DNA from: Verrucomicrobiia bacterium
GTDB lineage: Bacteria; Verrucomicrobiota; Verrucomicrobiia; Limisphaerales; Pedosphaeraceae
NCBI GenBank assembly: GCA_036268055.1
Contig: DATAUW010000017.1
Location: 434,001-498,000 of the forward strand
Reading direction: 5' to 3'
Length of the DNA: 64,000 nucleotides
Shown: piece by piece, positions 10,048 through 19,492 of the stretch
How positions within the stretch are numbered: the stretch's first letter is position 1
Layout: each line of letters starts with the position of its first letter
Notes under the pieces: model-generated
Seen by the model: the letters and a program-made list of their open reading frames with translations, nothing else
The model's database searches: none
Told to the model about the DNA's origin: nothing
Program-made: the position numbers and the translations under genes

Positions 10048-10140
10048 AATTTCAAATCCGCCCGAATCACCTCATAAAACACCAACCCGTCCGCAATGAA
10101 TTCGTTTGAAACCGGCTTTTGGATGCAATAATTGGACGGG

Positions 10141-10168
10141 AGTATAGGGTTGCCAAAAAATATAACAA
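10141..10168 (-). promoter_or_regulatory. Sigma70-like promoter of the lipid operon
   Basis: Read on the minus strand, TTGTTA (10163-10168) and TATACT (10141-10146) are separated by 16 bases. It lies about 94 bp upstream of the desaturase start, in an A+T-rich island between two operons. The match was found by eye. Confidence 0.5.
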
Positions 10169-10308
10169 GCACTACCGGCAATAACTTACGGAAGAAAATG
10201 AGTGCGCTGGGAAGACATTGCGGTGAAGCCAGGGAAGGCGAAAATCAGTCTATCCGCCCAGCCTTTTCACGGGCTGAACGGATGCTGACAACGATTGCAA
10301 GCCGTTGA

Positions 10309-11769
10309 TTAAAGCTGTTTTGGCGGGACTTGCCAGGTGCCGCCGAGGGATTTGATCAAAGCCACGGTCGTGACCAGTTGATCACCGTGAAGGCGGACAG
10401 CGGTGCGTTGGAGATCGAGCGCGGCGTTTTCCGCCGTGGCCACTTCGAGATAAGTCACCAAGCCGGCGCGGTAACGGTTGTTGGCGATGTCCAAAGTCTT
10501 TTCGGCAGATTGAAGTGCGGCGGCTTCAGCTTCGTTTTCCACAGCAAGCAAGCGCTGGCCGGCGAGGTTGTCTTCCACTTCGGCAAAGGCATTCAAAACA
10601 TTTTGACGATATTGCGCGACAACTTCGTCATAGACCGCTTGAGTCCGTTTTAATTCCGCGCGCAACTGTCCGCCTTCAAAAAGTGGAAACGTCACCGATG
10701 GGCCGAACGCCCAGATATGACTCGGCCAATCGAACGCCGTGCCCGCGCTGACACTTTGGTAACCCGCCAGCCCGCTCAACTGGATGCGCGGATAAAATGC
10801 CGCTTTCGCCACACCGATATTCGCGTTCGCCGAAGCCATGCGCCGTTCCGCCGAAGCGATGTCTGGACGGCGTTCGAGCAATTCCGAAGGCACACCGGCA
10901 GGCAAAATCGGCGGAGCGAGAGTCAGGGTTTTCTCCGGCAAATCAAACGAGGAAGCCGGACGGCCGGTAAGAACCGCCAAGGCATGTTCCACTTTCGTGC
11001 GTTCAAGCAAGGTCACAGGCAACTGCGCCTCGGTTGTTTTCAAAACCGTTTCCGCCTGTGCAACATCGAGGTCGGTCGCCACACCGCCCGCACGGCGATT
11101 GCGTGTGAGGTCGTACGATTTTTGAAACACCTCGACACTCGAGCGCAACAACGCCAACTCGGCATCCAGCGCGCGCAGCGTAAAATAATCCGTGGCCAAT
11201 TCCGCCTGGATGGAAAGCCGCGTGGCTTCGACATCGTCCGCGCTGGCTTGCGCCGCCGTGCGCGCGGCTTCCACCGTGCGCCGCACGCGTCCCCACACAT
11301 CCACTTCGTAGCTGGCATCCAGCGGCACAGTGAAATTGTTGTAAGTGTCCGGCAGACCATTGGAGATGCCGTTGATCGGGCGATTCGCGGAATCGCGTTC
11401 GCGTGTGTAGGAAGGCGCGAAGGCCACGTGCGGAAAAAGCCCCGACCGATTGATGTCCACGAACGCGCGCGCCTGCTCGAAGACCGCGACGGCTGCCTTC
11501 AAATCCTGGTTGGAAGTTGCGGCGTCCGCTTCGAGCCCATTTAACTGGGCGTCCTGAAAAATTTCCCACCACTTGCCCTTGGGAAGATTCGCGCGCGGCT
11601 CCGCGATTTTCCATTCGTTGGTGCCGAAAGAATTCGTGTCGCTGGCGTAAGCCGGGGGAACTGCCGCCGAAGGACGTTTGTAATCCGGTCCCACCGCGCA
11701 ACCCGCCAAACCCACGATCAATGCCGTCGCTGCCAGCGCGCCGGCCCGCCTGCCGTCATTGCTGTTCAT
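10309..11769 (-). CDS. RND efflux outer-membrane lipoprotein (NodT/OprM family)
   Basis: A 486-residue outer-membrane factor. The signal ends in the lipobox LAGC, followed by AVGPDYKRPSA, the standard N terminus of the NodT family. Two tandem TolC-like halves follow; LDVAQAETVLKTTEAQLP and LLERRPDIASAERRMASANANIGVAKAAFYPRIQLSG are highly conserved family segments. It would form the trimeric export duct for the two genes upstream. Its start overlaps the adaptor stop by 4 bp. No clear terminator is seen after it. Confidence 0.93.
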   Translation of the reverse strand: MNSNDGRRAGALAATALIVGLAGCAVGPDYKRPSAAVPPAYASDTNSFGTNEWKIAEPRANLPKGKWWEIFQDAQLNGLEADAATSNQDLKAAVAVFEQARAFVDINRSGLFPHVAFAPSYTRERDSANRPINGISNGLPDTYNNFTVPLDASYEVDVWGRVRRTVEAARTAAQASADDVEATRLSIQAELATDYFTLRALDAELALLRSSVEVFQKSYDLTRNRRAGGVATDLDVAQAETVLKTTEAQLPVTLLERTKVEHALAVLTGRPASSFDLPEKTLTLAPPILPAGVPSELLERRPDIASAERRMASANANIGVAKAAFYPRIQLSGLAGYQSVSAGTAFDWPSHIWAFGPSVTFPLFEGGQLRAELKRTQAVYDEVVAQYRQNVLNAFAEVEDNLAGQRLLAVENEAEAAALQSAEKTLDIANNRYRAGLVTYLEVATAENAALDLQRTAVRLHGDQLVTTVALIKSLGGTWQVPPKQL

Positions 11770-12983
11770 TGCGCCTTTTCCGCCACGGGTGTTTCCGCCA
11801 CGCGCACGGTGATGCCGGAAGTCAACGAGTCCACGGGGTTGATGATGATTTTGTCCTGCGCCGTGATGCCAGAAACAATTTCAACCGTTTTGCCAAAATC
11901 GCGGCCGATGCCCACGTTGCGCAATTCCACTTTGTTGTTCGCGCCGACGACGCCGACTTGCATCGCATCGCGAAAGAGCAGGGTGTTCGCGGGCAGCACC
12001 AGCGACGGCGCTTGTTTCACGTCAGGAAAACTGACTTCGGCGTAACTGCCGGCGAAGATTTCGTTCTTCGGATTGTTCACTTCGAGTTCGACGAGCAGCG
12101 TGCGCGAGGAGGCATCAATGGCCCCGGCGGTGCGAACCACTTTGGCGGTGAAGGTGCGGCCCGGCAATTCCGGCACGGTCAATTCCGCGTCCACGCCGGT
12201 GGCGATTCCAGGGGTGGCCGATTGCGGCACGCGAACGAACACGCGCAATTTGCTGGTCTCGGCGAGGCGAAACAATTCCTTGCCCGGCATGATAAGATCG
12301 CCGACGTCAATATCACGGGTGGTGATGGTTCCGTTGAACGGCGCGGTGACGTGGCTGAAAGATTGCAAATCCGCGAGCCGTTCCACATTGGCCTTGGCGG
12401 TGTCCACGGCGGCGATCTTGAGTTTCAAGTCGCCCTGTTTCTCGGCGTCTTCCTGCGCGCTCACGCTGGAAGTCTTCATTAATTCCGTCCAGCGATCGGC
12501 GGTGATCTGCGCGAGCGACTCGGCCGCCTGGGCCTGCACGAGTTCAGCCCGCGCGCCGGTCAACTGCTGATCCAACTCCGGCGTGTCAATATCCGCCAGC
12601 AATTTGCCCGCTTCAACCGCCGTGCCAATGTCCACGTACCAATGTTTCACGTAGCCATTGGCGCGCGCGTAAATCGGCGCGGCCACGAACGCCTGGACTT
12701 CGGCGGGAAGCTTAAGCGTGGACACAGCGGCACCCGGCGCGGCTGAGACAACCTGCACCGTCGGCGTGGCCAGTTCCACGGTTTCCTTGGCCAGCGCTTG
12801 CGTGTGCAGCCAGCGTGGGACGAGCCCGGCGACGACCAGCGCCAATAATAAAATGATGATGCCGATCATCCAGCGGCCAAGTTTTGGCGAAGACGATGGC
12901 GAATGCGCGGTGCGGTCACCATTCGACGGGGCGGGCAGGGGTGATTCCATGACAGGAGTTGCTTTGCGTTCCAGTGAGTTCAT
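11766..12983 (-). CDS. RND efflux periplasmic adaptor (membrane fusion protein)
   Basis: A 405-residue HlyD/AcrA-type adaptor. It has one N-terminal membrane anchor (about residues 35-60), a lipoyl half motif (VKHWYVDIGTAVEAGKLLADID), a helical hairpin, and the second lipoyl half VTAPFNGTITTRDIDVGDLI, then the beta-barrel domain. It bridges pump and outer-membrane duct. The gene lies 5 bp after the pump gene and overlaps the duct gene. No signal lipobox is seen, so it is anchored by its membrane segment. Confidence 0.93.
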   Translation of the reverse strand: MNSLERKATPVMESPLPAPSNGDRTAHSPSSSPKLGRWMIGIIILLLALVVAGLVPRWLHTQALAKETVELATPTVQVVSAAPGAAVSTLKLPAEVQAFVAAPIYARANGYVKHWYVDIGTAVEAGKLLADIDTPELDQQLTGARAELVQAQAAESLAQITADRWTELMKTSSVSAQEDAEKQGDLKLKIAAVDTAKANVERLADLQSFSHVTAPFNGTITTRDIDVGDLIMPGKELFRLAETSKLRVFVRVPQSATPGIATGVDAELTVPELPGRTFTAKVVRTAGAIDASSRTLLVELEVNNPKNEIFAGSYAEVSFPDVKQAPSLVLPANTLLFRDAMQVGVVGANNKVELRNVGIGRDFGKTVEIVSGITAQDKIIINPVDSLTSGITVRVAETPVAEKAQ

Positions 12984-12988
12984 TTAGT

Positions 12989-15900
12989 TTATGCAGAAAG
13001 AGGTTCGGCGTGTGGCAGCGCTTCGCCGTTCGGGCTGGTGACGGGTTGTTTCTTGTGGCGGTGGACCAGGCTGAAAACAACCGGCACGAAAAACAAGGTG
13101 GCAATCGTGGCCACGAACAAACCGCCGATGACCGCTCGGCCAAGCGGCGCATTTTGCTCGCCGCCTTCGCCAAGGCCAAGGCTCATGGGCAGCATGCCGA
13201 TGACCATCGCGAGCGCGGTCATGATGACGGGGCGCAGGCGGCCCGCGCCGGCGGTGAGCGCGGCTTGCACCGGGCTCATGCCCTGATCCAGATTATTTCG
13301 CGCGAACGTCACCACGAGCACGGCGTTGGCGGTGGCGACGCCGAGGCACATGATGGCGCCCATCAATGCGGGAACGCTCATCGTCGTGAAGGTGAGGAAC
13401 AATCCCCAGATAACGCCCGCCAGCGCGCCGGGCAATGCGCAAATGATGATGAACGGATCCAGCCAGCTTTGGAAATTCACCACCAGCAACAAATAGACCA
13501 GTCCGATCGCGCCGACCAAACCGACGCCCAGTCCGACGAAACTTGAGTGCATCGTCTCCGCCGCGCCGCGCAAAATTAATTGGCTGCCGCGCGGCAAACT
13601 CTTGCGCGTCTGGTCGAGCAGCGGTTGAAGGTCGCGCAATACGCCGCCCAAATCACGCCCACTCACGCCGCCGAAAATATCCACGACCGGCACGGCGTTG
13701 TAATGCGAGAATACGGGAGAATCATTTGTGCGTGTCATGGTGGCGACATTTGCCAGCACTTGTTCGCCTTTGCCACTGCCGCTGACGGGCAAAGAGTTTA
13801 GCGCGGTGAGAGAATTGAGCACCCGTTCCGGCGCGCGGGCATTGATCAAATATTGAATGCCATAGACGGTGTTCAGCCAGTAAGCGGGCGTGACCTGGCC
13901 GCTGCCGCTGACGGCCAGCAGCACCGCGTTCGCCACGTCGCCTTCCGAAAGGCCGATCTCCTGGGCCTTGGTGCGGTCAATGTCAAAGCGCAACTTGGGC
14001 AAGTCGCCGGGTTGCTGGATGCGGATGTCCACCGCTCCGGGAATCTTGCGCATTTTTTCGGCAAGGTCGGCGGCAATCTGCCGGCTCTTGGCGCGGTCCC
14101 AGCCGGTGATCTGCACATTCAACGGCGCGGGAATGCCGAAGCTCAACGTCTGGCTGACGATGTCTGCCGGAAGGAAATAAAACATCGTGCCGGGAAATTC
14201 GTCGTTCAGGTCATGCCGCAATTTTTCCACATAGCCATCGGTGGAATGATGATGACCCTGTTTCAAGGAAATCAGGATGTCGGAATCGCCCGCGCCGATG
14301 AGGCCGTTATTGCTGTAACTAAGCGCGATGGAGGAGTTGGGAATGCCGATGTTGTCGAGCATGCCGACCAGTTCATCCTTGGGAATGACTTTGCGGATGG
14401 CATCTTCGATGTCCGCCACGAGGCTGGCCGTTTCTTCGACGCGGGTTCCCGTGCGTGCTCGCAAGTGCAAACGAATTTGCCCAGCATCCACGTTCGGGAA
14501 AAAGTCCTGACCGAGAAACGGAACCAGCAAACCGGACGCAATGCACAATGCCAAAAACAAAATCATGAAACCCACGCGCCGCTCAAAGATCGCCTCGAGC
14601 AGGCTGCGATAACCTTGCTGAAAACGTGCATACCCGCGCTCGAAGCGGTCCTGAATGACCATGAACGGACGCTTCCACCCGGGTGCGTCTTCGACATGAT
14701 CGCCGTGCTGGGTATGATGTTCGTAATAGGAAAAATTCCGGTAGAAATACATCACCAGCGTCGGAATCAGCGTGCGGGAGAGAACGTAACTCGCAAGCAT
14801 CGCGAAAACCACCGCCTCGGCCAGCGGCACGAACAGATAGCGGCCCACGCCCGTGAGGAAAAACATCGGCACGAACACGATGCAAATACAAAGTGTGGAG
14901 ACGAAAGCCGGCAGCGCAATTTCCTGCGCGCCGTCAAGGATGGCCTGTTGCAGCGGCTTGCCGAGCGACATCTGGCGATGCACATTTTCGATTTCCACCG
15001 TGGCGTCGTCCACGAGAATACCCACCGCAAGCGCCAAACCGCCGAGGGTCATCAGATTGATCGTTTCACCGAGCGCGCCGAGGATGATCAGTGAACTGAT
15101 GACCGAAAGCGGAATCGAGAGCGCTATGATGAACGTGCTGCGCCACGAGCCGATGAACAATAGAATCATGACCGCCGTCAAGGCAGCGGCGACAATGCCT
15201 TCCTTCATCACGCCGCTGATGGCCGCGCGCACGAAGAGCGATTGATCGGCAAATTCCTGCACGTCCAGACCGAGTGGAAGCGTCTTCAACATAGTTGGCA
15301 TGGTCGCCTTGATACCCTTCACCACGTCGAGGGTTGAAGCAGACCCATTCTTGAGAATCGTCAGCAACGCGCCGCGCACACCATCCATGTGAACGATATT
15401 TTGTTGCGGGGCAAAACCGTCGCGCACGTGGGCGACGTCATGGATATAGATCGTTGCGCCATTCACCGTCTTGATCGGCAGGTCATTCAGTTCGTCCAGT
15501 TGGCGCGTGGTGGAATTCAATTCGATGTCATATTCCGTCGGCCCGATTTTCGCGGTGCCACTGGGCAGAATCAAATTCTGCGCGCTGATGGCATTAACGA
15601 CATCCTGCGGCGAAAGCCCCTTCGACTTGAGCGCGGACAAATCCAAGTCCACCGAAACCTGCCGCGCACGACCGCCATACGGCCAGGGAATCGCCGCGCC
15701 GCGAACCGTGGACAAACCGACGCGCACCTGGTTCTGCGTCATGTCGTAAAGTTCCTGCTCGGAAAGTGTCTTGCTGGTGATGCTGTATTGCAGGATTGGC
15801 ACAGTCGAGGCGTTATAGCGAATGATCAGTGGCGGCGTGGCGCCCGGCGGCATCTGCTTGAGAATGGTTTGCGCGACGGCGGTGATTTGCGCGACGCCGG

Positions 15901-16210
15901 CATCCACGGACGAACCCGGCTGCAAAAAGACCTTGATGATGCCCACGCCGTTGTAGGAAGTGGATTCGACGTGTTCGATGTCATTGACCGTCGTGGTCAG
16001 CGTGCGCTCGTGATTGTAGATGATGCGCTTTTCAATTTCGCCGGCGTCGAGGCCGACGTATTGCCAGATGATGCTGACGACCGGGATATCAATCGCGGGG
16101 AAAATATCGGTGGGCGTGCGCAACAACACGAACGGGGTCAGCAACACCAGGACCAATGCTGCCACCACAAACGTATAAGGCCGCCGCAAGGCTAATCGGA
16201 CAATCCACAT
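12989..16210 (-). CDS. RND efflux pump, inner-membrane permease
   Basis: A 1073-residue RND permease with twelve membrane segments and two periplasmic porter domains (AcrB/MdtB-like hydrophobic-efflux class). The TM4 proton-relay pair is present as GILVDDATVE near residue 400. In TM10 the segment aligned to the AcrB AKNAIL motif reads ATANAV, so the relay lysine (Lys940 in AcrB) is replaced by a non-charged residue. The substrate cannot be read from sequence. It is the first gene of a three-gene operon, divergent from a LysR gene that probably controls it. Confidence 0.93.
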   Translation of the reverse strand: MWIVRLALRRPYTFVVAALVLVLLTPFVLLRTPTDIFPAIDIPVVSIIWQYVGLDAGEIEKRIIYNHERTLTTTVNDIEHVESTSYNGVGIIKVFLQPGSSVDAGVAQITAVAQTILKQMPPGATPPLIIRYNASTVPILQYSITSKTLSEQELYDMTQNQVRVGLSTVRGAAIPWPYGGRARQVSVDLDLSALKSKGLSPQDVVNAISAQNLILPSGTAKIGPTEYDIELNSTTRQLDELNDLPIKTVNGATIYIHDVAHVRDGFAPQQNIVHMDGVRGALLTILKNGSASTLDVVKGIKATMPTMLKTLPLGLDVQEFADQSLFVRAAISGVMKEGIVAAALTAVMILLFIGSWRSTFIIALSIPLSVISSLIILGALGETINLMTLGGLALAVGILVDDATVEIENVHRQMSLGKPLQQAILDGAQEIALPAFVSTLCICIVFVPMFFLTGVGRYLFVPLAEAVVFAMLASYVLSRTLIPTLVMYFYRNFSYYEHHTQHGDHVEDAPGWKRPFMVIQDRFERGYARFQQGYRSLLEAIFERRVGFMILFLALCIASGLLVPFLGQDFFPNVDAGQIRLHLRARTGTRVEETASLVADIEDAIRKVIPKDELVGMLDNIGIPNSSIALSYSNNGLIGAGDSDILISLKQGHHHSTDGYVEKLRHDLNDEFPGTMFYFLPADIVSQTLSFGIPAPLNVQITGWDRAKSRQIAADLAEKMRKIPGAVDIRIQQPGDLPKLRFDIDRTKAQEIGLSEGDVANAVLLAVSGSGQVTPAYWLNTVYGIQYLINARAPERVLNSLTALNSLPVSGSGKGEQVLANVATMTRTNDSPVFSHYNAVPVVDIFGGVSGRDLGGVLRDLQPLLDQTRKSLPRGSQLILRGAAETMHSSFVGLGVGLVGAIGLVYLLLVVNFQSWLDPFIIICALPGALAGVIWGLFLTFTTMSVPALMGAIMCLGVATANAVLVVTFARNNLDQGMSPVQAALTAGAGRLRPVIMTALAMVIGMLPMSLGLGEGGEQNAPLGRAVIGGLFVATIATLFFVPVVFSLVHRHKKQPVTSPNGEALPHAEPLSA

Positions 16211-16275
16211 AGCTTTCTCTCAATTTAACGACACCACCGCATTATCCAATAATGAAACGGGGGTGGCCGCAGACC

Positions 16276-16294
16276 GTTGTCAGGTTTCGACAAC
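16276..16294. promoter_or_regulatory. Likely LysR-type operator, RND side
   Basis: Perfect dyad GTTGTC-N7-GACAAC. It contains the LysR-box pattern T-N11-A (T at 16280, A at 16292) and lies 66 bp upstream of the RND permease start. The match in geometry with the second dyad at 16361-16383 supports a common protein binding both. Confidence 0.5.
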
Positions 16295-16360
16295 TTACAT
16301 CCGCGACACACTATTAATCGTCTTATTGACCCCGCTTGGCCAATATATGTTTACAATAAG

Positions 16361-16383
16361 ATTGATACTTTGTATGTATCAAT
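16361..16383. promoter_or_regulatory. Likely LysR-type autoregulatory operator
   Basis: Perfect dyad ATTGATAC-N7-GTATCAAT, ending one base before the ATG of the LysR gene. It also holds T-N11-A (T at 16366, A at 16378) with the same 7-base centre as the dyad at 16276-16294. Its position over the translation start fits repression of the regulator's own gene. Confidence 0.55.
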
Positions 16384-16384
16384 C

Positions 16385-17266
16385 ATGGAATTACGGCATT
16401 TGCGTTATTTCGTGGCGGTGGCGGAGGAATTGAGTTTTCGCCGCGCCGCCGAGCGTTTGCACCTCGCCCAGCCGCCGCTGAGTTCGCAAATCAAGGCGTT
16501 GGAGGATGAATTGGGGATGAGGCTGTTCGATCGTTCTACGCGCACAGTCAAATTAACTCCGGCAGGAAATGTTTTTCTCACGGAGGCGCGCGCGGTGCTC
16601 ATGGCGGCGGAACGCGCGCAGCAAAATGTCCGCAAGGCCCACCAGGGTTTGCTGGGGCCGTTGCGCATCGGCATCCTCGCGCCTACGGCCACGCCGCGGC
16701 TGGCGCGCACGCTCAGTTCGTATCGCCAAAAATATCCCGCCGTGCAATTCTCGCTGTTTGAGTTGACGTCCATCGAGCAATTACATCGCCTGCGCGAAGA
16801 CCAGCTCGACGTGGGATTGTTGCGGCCACCGGTGGAATTTCCCGAACTGGATTGGATTTTCATGGAGGAATCGCCGATGGTGCTGGCGGCGCCGGCGGGG
16901 CATCGCCTGACGAAATTGCGGAAGATAAAATGGATGGATTTTAACAGCGAACCGATGGTCATGATTCATCCGACGTTGCAGCACGGCTATTACGACAAAT
17001 TTCTTGAGAACTGCGCCAAGGCGGGCGCGACGCCGCTGGTCGGGCAGTACGCGAACGATGTGCATTCCAAGATGTGGTTGATCTCCGCGGGCTTCGGCGT
17101 CGCGCCGACAACGAAAACCATCGCCGAAGTCAAGCGTCCGGGATTGGCGTTCCGCGAATTGCCGGACGGTTTGCCGCCGGTGCAGACCTTGGTTGTGTGG
17201 AAGCGCTCGAATACCTCGCCGGTGTTGCGCAATTTTCTCGATTGCTTTGCGACCCAGTCAAAATAA
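16385..17266 (+). CDS. LysR-family transcriptional regulator
   Basis: A 293-residue LysR regulator. The winged helix-turn-helix is at residues 1-60 (MELRHLRYFVAVAEELSF, RLHLAQPPLSSQIKALE) and the effector-binding periplasmic-protein-like domain covers residues 90-290. The start is the ATG at 16385, which begins the canonical LysR N terminus; the open frame extends 36 codons upstream through the intergenic operators and is not coding. It is divergent from the RND operon, which it most likely regulates. The effector is unknown. Confidence 0.93.
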   Translation: MELRHLRYFVAVAEELSFRRAAERLHLAQPPLSSQIKALEDELGMRLFDRSTRTVKLTPAGNVFLTEARAVLMAAERAQQNVRKAHQGLLGPLRIGILAPTATPRLARTLSSYRQKYPAVQFSLFELTSIEQLHRLREDQLDVGLLRPPVEFPELDWIFMEESPMVLAAPAGHRLTKLRKIKWMDFNSEPMVMIHPTLQHGYYDKFLENCAKAGATPLVGQYANDVHSKMWLISAGFGVAPTTKTIAEVKRPGLAFRELPDGLPPVQTLVVWKRSNTSPVLRNFLDCFATQSK

Positions 17267-17304
17267 CTGCGTGCCAACGGAAATTTTCTGCGGTAAGTGA
17301 AAGC

Positions 17305-17844
17305 ATGAACAGCTCGCGGCAAATCCATAACCTTGCGCTGATCGGCTTCATGGGCACGGGCAAGTCCACCGTTGGTCGGCTGGTCGCGGACCAATTACGT
17401 TTCGAATTTCTCGACACGGATGAATTGATCGAGTCGCGCGCGGGCAAAACCATCGCGGCGATTTTTGCGAACGACGGCGAACCGGCGTTTCGCGAACAGG
17501 AGCGAAAGATTGTGGAGGAATTAAATTCGCGGCGGCACCTGGTGATTTCCGCCGGCGGCGGCCTGGGCGCGAATCCTGCGAATATCGCCAATCTCAAGCA
17601 GCACGCGCTGGTGATTTGTTTATGGGCATCGCCGGAAAAAATCTGGGAACGCGTCCGCACGCAGACGCATCGTCCGCTGTTGCGCGAGGCCGATCCGCTC
17701 GCAAAAATCCGTTCGCTGCTGCTGGTGCGCGAGCCGGTTTATAAGCAGGCCGATGTGCTGTTGAACACGGAGTCACGGCCGCTCAAGGAAGTGGCGGCCC
17801 AGGTGCTGCATCAATTTCAATCCGCGCGCTCGCGGGTGCCGTGA
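17305..17844 (+). CDS. aroK: Shikimate kinase
   Basis: A 179-residue P-loop kinase. It has the Walker A motif GFMGTGKSTVG, the shikimate-binding DTDELIE, and AGGGLGANPAN, and a lid region with RPLL. It phosphorylates shikimate at O3 in the aromatic amino acid pathway. The ATG at 17305 gives the usual length; the longer open frame would lie within the LysR gene. It is 38 bp after LysR and overlaps queG by 4 bp (GTGA), so the two are translationally coupled. Other shikimate pathway genes in this window are the DAHP synthase at 40.2 kb and aroQ at 61.1 kb. Confidence 0.92.
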   Translation: MNSSRQIHNLALIGFMGTGKSTVGRLVADQLRFEFLDTDELIESRAGKTIAAIFANDGEPAFREQERKIVEELNSRRHLVISAGGGLGANPANIANLKQHALVICLWASPEKIWERVRTQTHRPLLREADPLAKIRSLLLVREPVYKQADVLLNTESRPLKEVAAQVLHQFQSARSRVP

Positions 17845-18860
17845 AGACCGCCATTCAACAGCGCGCTCTCGAGCTTGGCTTCGATGATTGCCGTTTCGCC
17901 GCGGCGTCACCGCCCGCGACGGCTCCACACTTTGCCGATTGGCTCGCGAAAAAGCAGCATGGCGAAATGGCATATCTCGAGCGCAACGCGCACAAACGCA
18001 TGGATCCTCAACAAGTTCTCGCCGGAGCGAAGACGATTATTTCGCTGGCGGTTTCGTATGATGCGGCGGAGGCGAAGAAAGTTGCCACCTCGTGTGAAGG
18101 AGTCGTGGCGCGGTACGCGCGGTTTGGGGATTACCATGACATCATGGGCGAGCGGTTGAAGACGCTGGTGGACTTTGTGACGCAACTCGGCGGCAAAGGT
18201 GCGCGGTCGCTTTGGTATGTGGACACGGGGCCGTTATTGGAGCGCGATATTGCGCAACGCGCGGGTGTGGGATTTGTCGGCAAGCACACGAACGTCATTA
18301 GCCGGCGTCTAGGCAACTGGATTTTTTTGGCGGAAATCTTGACGACGCTTGAGTTGGCGCCGGACGCGGCGGAGAAAAATCGTTGCGGCTCGTGCGAGCG
18401 TTGCATCAGCGCGTGTCCCACGGAAGCGATCACCGCACCGTTTCAACTCGACGCGCGGCGGTGTATTTCGTATCTCACGATCGAATTGAAAGGCGCGATT
18501 CCCGTGGAGCTTCGGCCCGCGATTGGGCAACGGATTTATGGGTGCGATGATTGCCTGGCGGCGTGTCCGTGGAATCGTTTTGCGCAGGAGGGGCGGCTGA
18601 TGCGTGAACACGCGCGCGCGGATTTGGCCACACCGGATTTGCTGGAATTGTTGTCGCTCGATGACGCGGCGTTCAAGGAGCGTTTTCGTGGCACGCCGAT
18701 GTTGCGGACGAAACGGCGCGGACTGTTAAGAAATGTTTGTGTCGCTTTGGGAAACAGCGGGGATAAATCCGCTTTGCCGGCGTTGAAGCGGGCGTCTGAA
18801 GATGCGGAGCCGTTGATTGCCGAGCACGCGCGCTGGGCGGTTGAACAAATCGAGGATTAA
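17841..18860 (+). CDS. queG: Epoxyqueuosine reductase
   Basis: A 339-residue QueG. It has the N-terminal cobalamin-binding domain (SWYVDTGPLLERD-like segment, here SLWYVDTGPLLERDIAQRAG), two [4Fe-4S] motifs CGSCERCISACP and CDDCLAACPWN, and a C-terminal HEAT-like repeat. It reduces epoxyqueuosine to queuosine in tRNA in the last biosynthetic step. The start is a GTG overlapping the aroK stop. The end shares TTAA with the convergent cytochrome gene, so both stop codons use the same bases. Confidence 0.93.
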   Translation: MKTAIQQRALELGFDDCRFAAASPPATAPHFADWLAKKQHGEMAYLERNAHKRMDPQQVLAGAKTIISLAVSYDAAEAKKVATSCEGVVARYARFGDYHDIMGERLKTLVDFVTQLGGKGARSLWYVDTGPLLERDIAQRAGVGFVGKHTNVISRRLGNWIFLAEILTTLELAPDAAEKNRCGSCERCISACPTEAITAPFQLDARRCISYLTIELKGAIPVELRPAIGQRIYGCDDCLAACPWNRFAQEGRLMREHARADLATPDLLELLSLDDAAFKERFRGTPMLRTKRRGLLRNVCVALGNSGDKSALPALKRASEDAEPLIAEHARWAVEQIED

Positions 18861-19492
18861 TCCTTTTCAGGAATCTTCAACAATTCGTCCGAGGTGAAAG
18901 CGTCCTGGACCGAGCGGGTCTTGAGCTTCTCGCGCATGGCGTGGACTTGTTCCGTGGTGATGGGCGGTGCGTTATTACCCCAATCTTTATTGCCACGAAT
19001 GTAGCTGAGAATTTGGGCGAGTTGCTCGTCGGAGTAAGTTTCTTTCCACGCGGCCATCACGCCTGCGCCGAACTGCTGGCCTTTAACCGTGACGGGCCCT
19101 TTGAGACCATTCATCACGATACGCAATACACGATTGGGACCTTCCGCATTGACCCATTCGGAACCAGCCAGCGGCGGTGCATTAACAGCCGCAGAACCTG
19201 AACCGCTGGCCTGATGACACGCAGCGCAAGTGGACGAATAAATTCTACCGCCAGCAATGCGGAAATCCTCCAGCGGATCATGAATCTGATGGTCTTTCAC
19301 CTCTTGATAGGAGACGTAGGGGGTATAGACCTGGCTGTTGAATTCACCACCGTGATCTTCAAGGTAAGCCATGCCGATGAAGGTCATTAGCGCGAAGAGT
19401 GCGATCAATAATACCGGCGCAGCCGTATAGTTCGAGCGCGGTGGGGCGTCGTCCATCGTTTCCGCAAATGGTTTGTTAGGTTCGAGACTCAT
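18857..19492 (-). CDS. Membrane-anchored monoheme cytochrome c (CcoP-like position)
   Basis: A 211-residue protein with one membrane segment at about residues 25-45 and one heme-c motif, CAACH, near residue 91; a likely Met ligand is in GAGVMAAWK. In canonical cbb3 oxidases the third subunit CcoP has two c hemes, but this protein has one, so it is not a standard CcoP. It is the last gene of the respiratory operon and overlaps the CcoO-like gene by 4 bp. It probably takes electrons from the CcoO-like subunit or passes them to a soluble partner. Confidence 0.85.
   Translation of the reverse strand: MSLEPNKPFAETMDDAPPRSNYTAAPVLLIALFALMTFIGMAYLEDHGGEFNSQVYTPYVSYQEVKDHQIHDPLEDFRIAGGRIYSSTCAACHQASGSGSAAVNAPPLAGSEWVNAEGPNRVLRIVMNGLKGPVTVKGQQFGAGVMAAWKETYSDEQLAQILSYIRGNKDWGNNAPPITTEQVHAMREKLKTRSVQDAFTSDELLKIPEKD

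Noticed and set aside
10169-10308. Terminator after the RND operon
   Set aside because: A CAGCC/GGCTG stem exists but no T tract follows on the minus strand, so it was not called.
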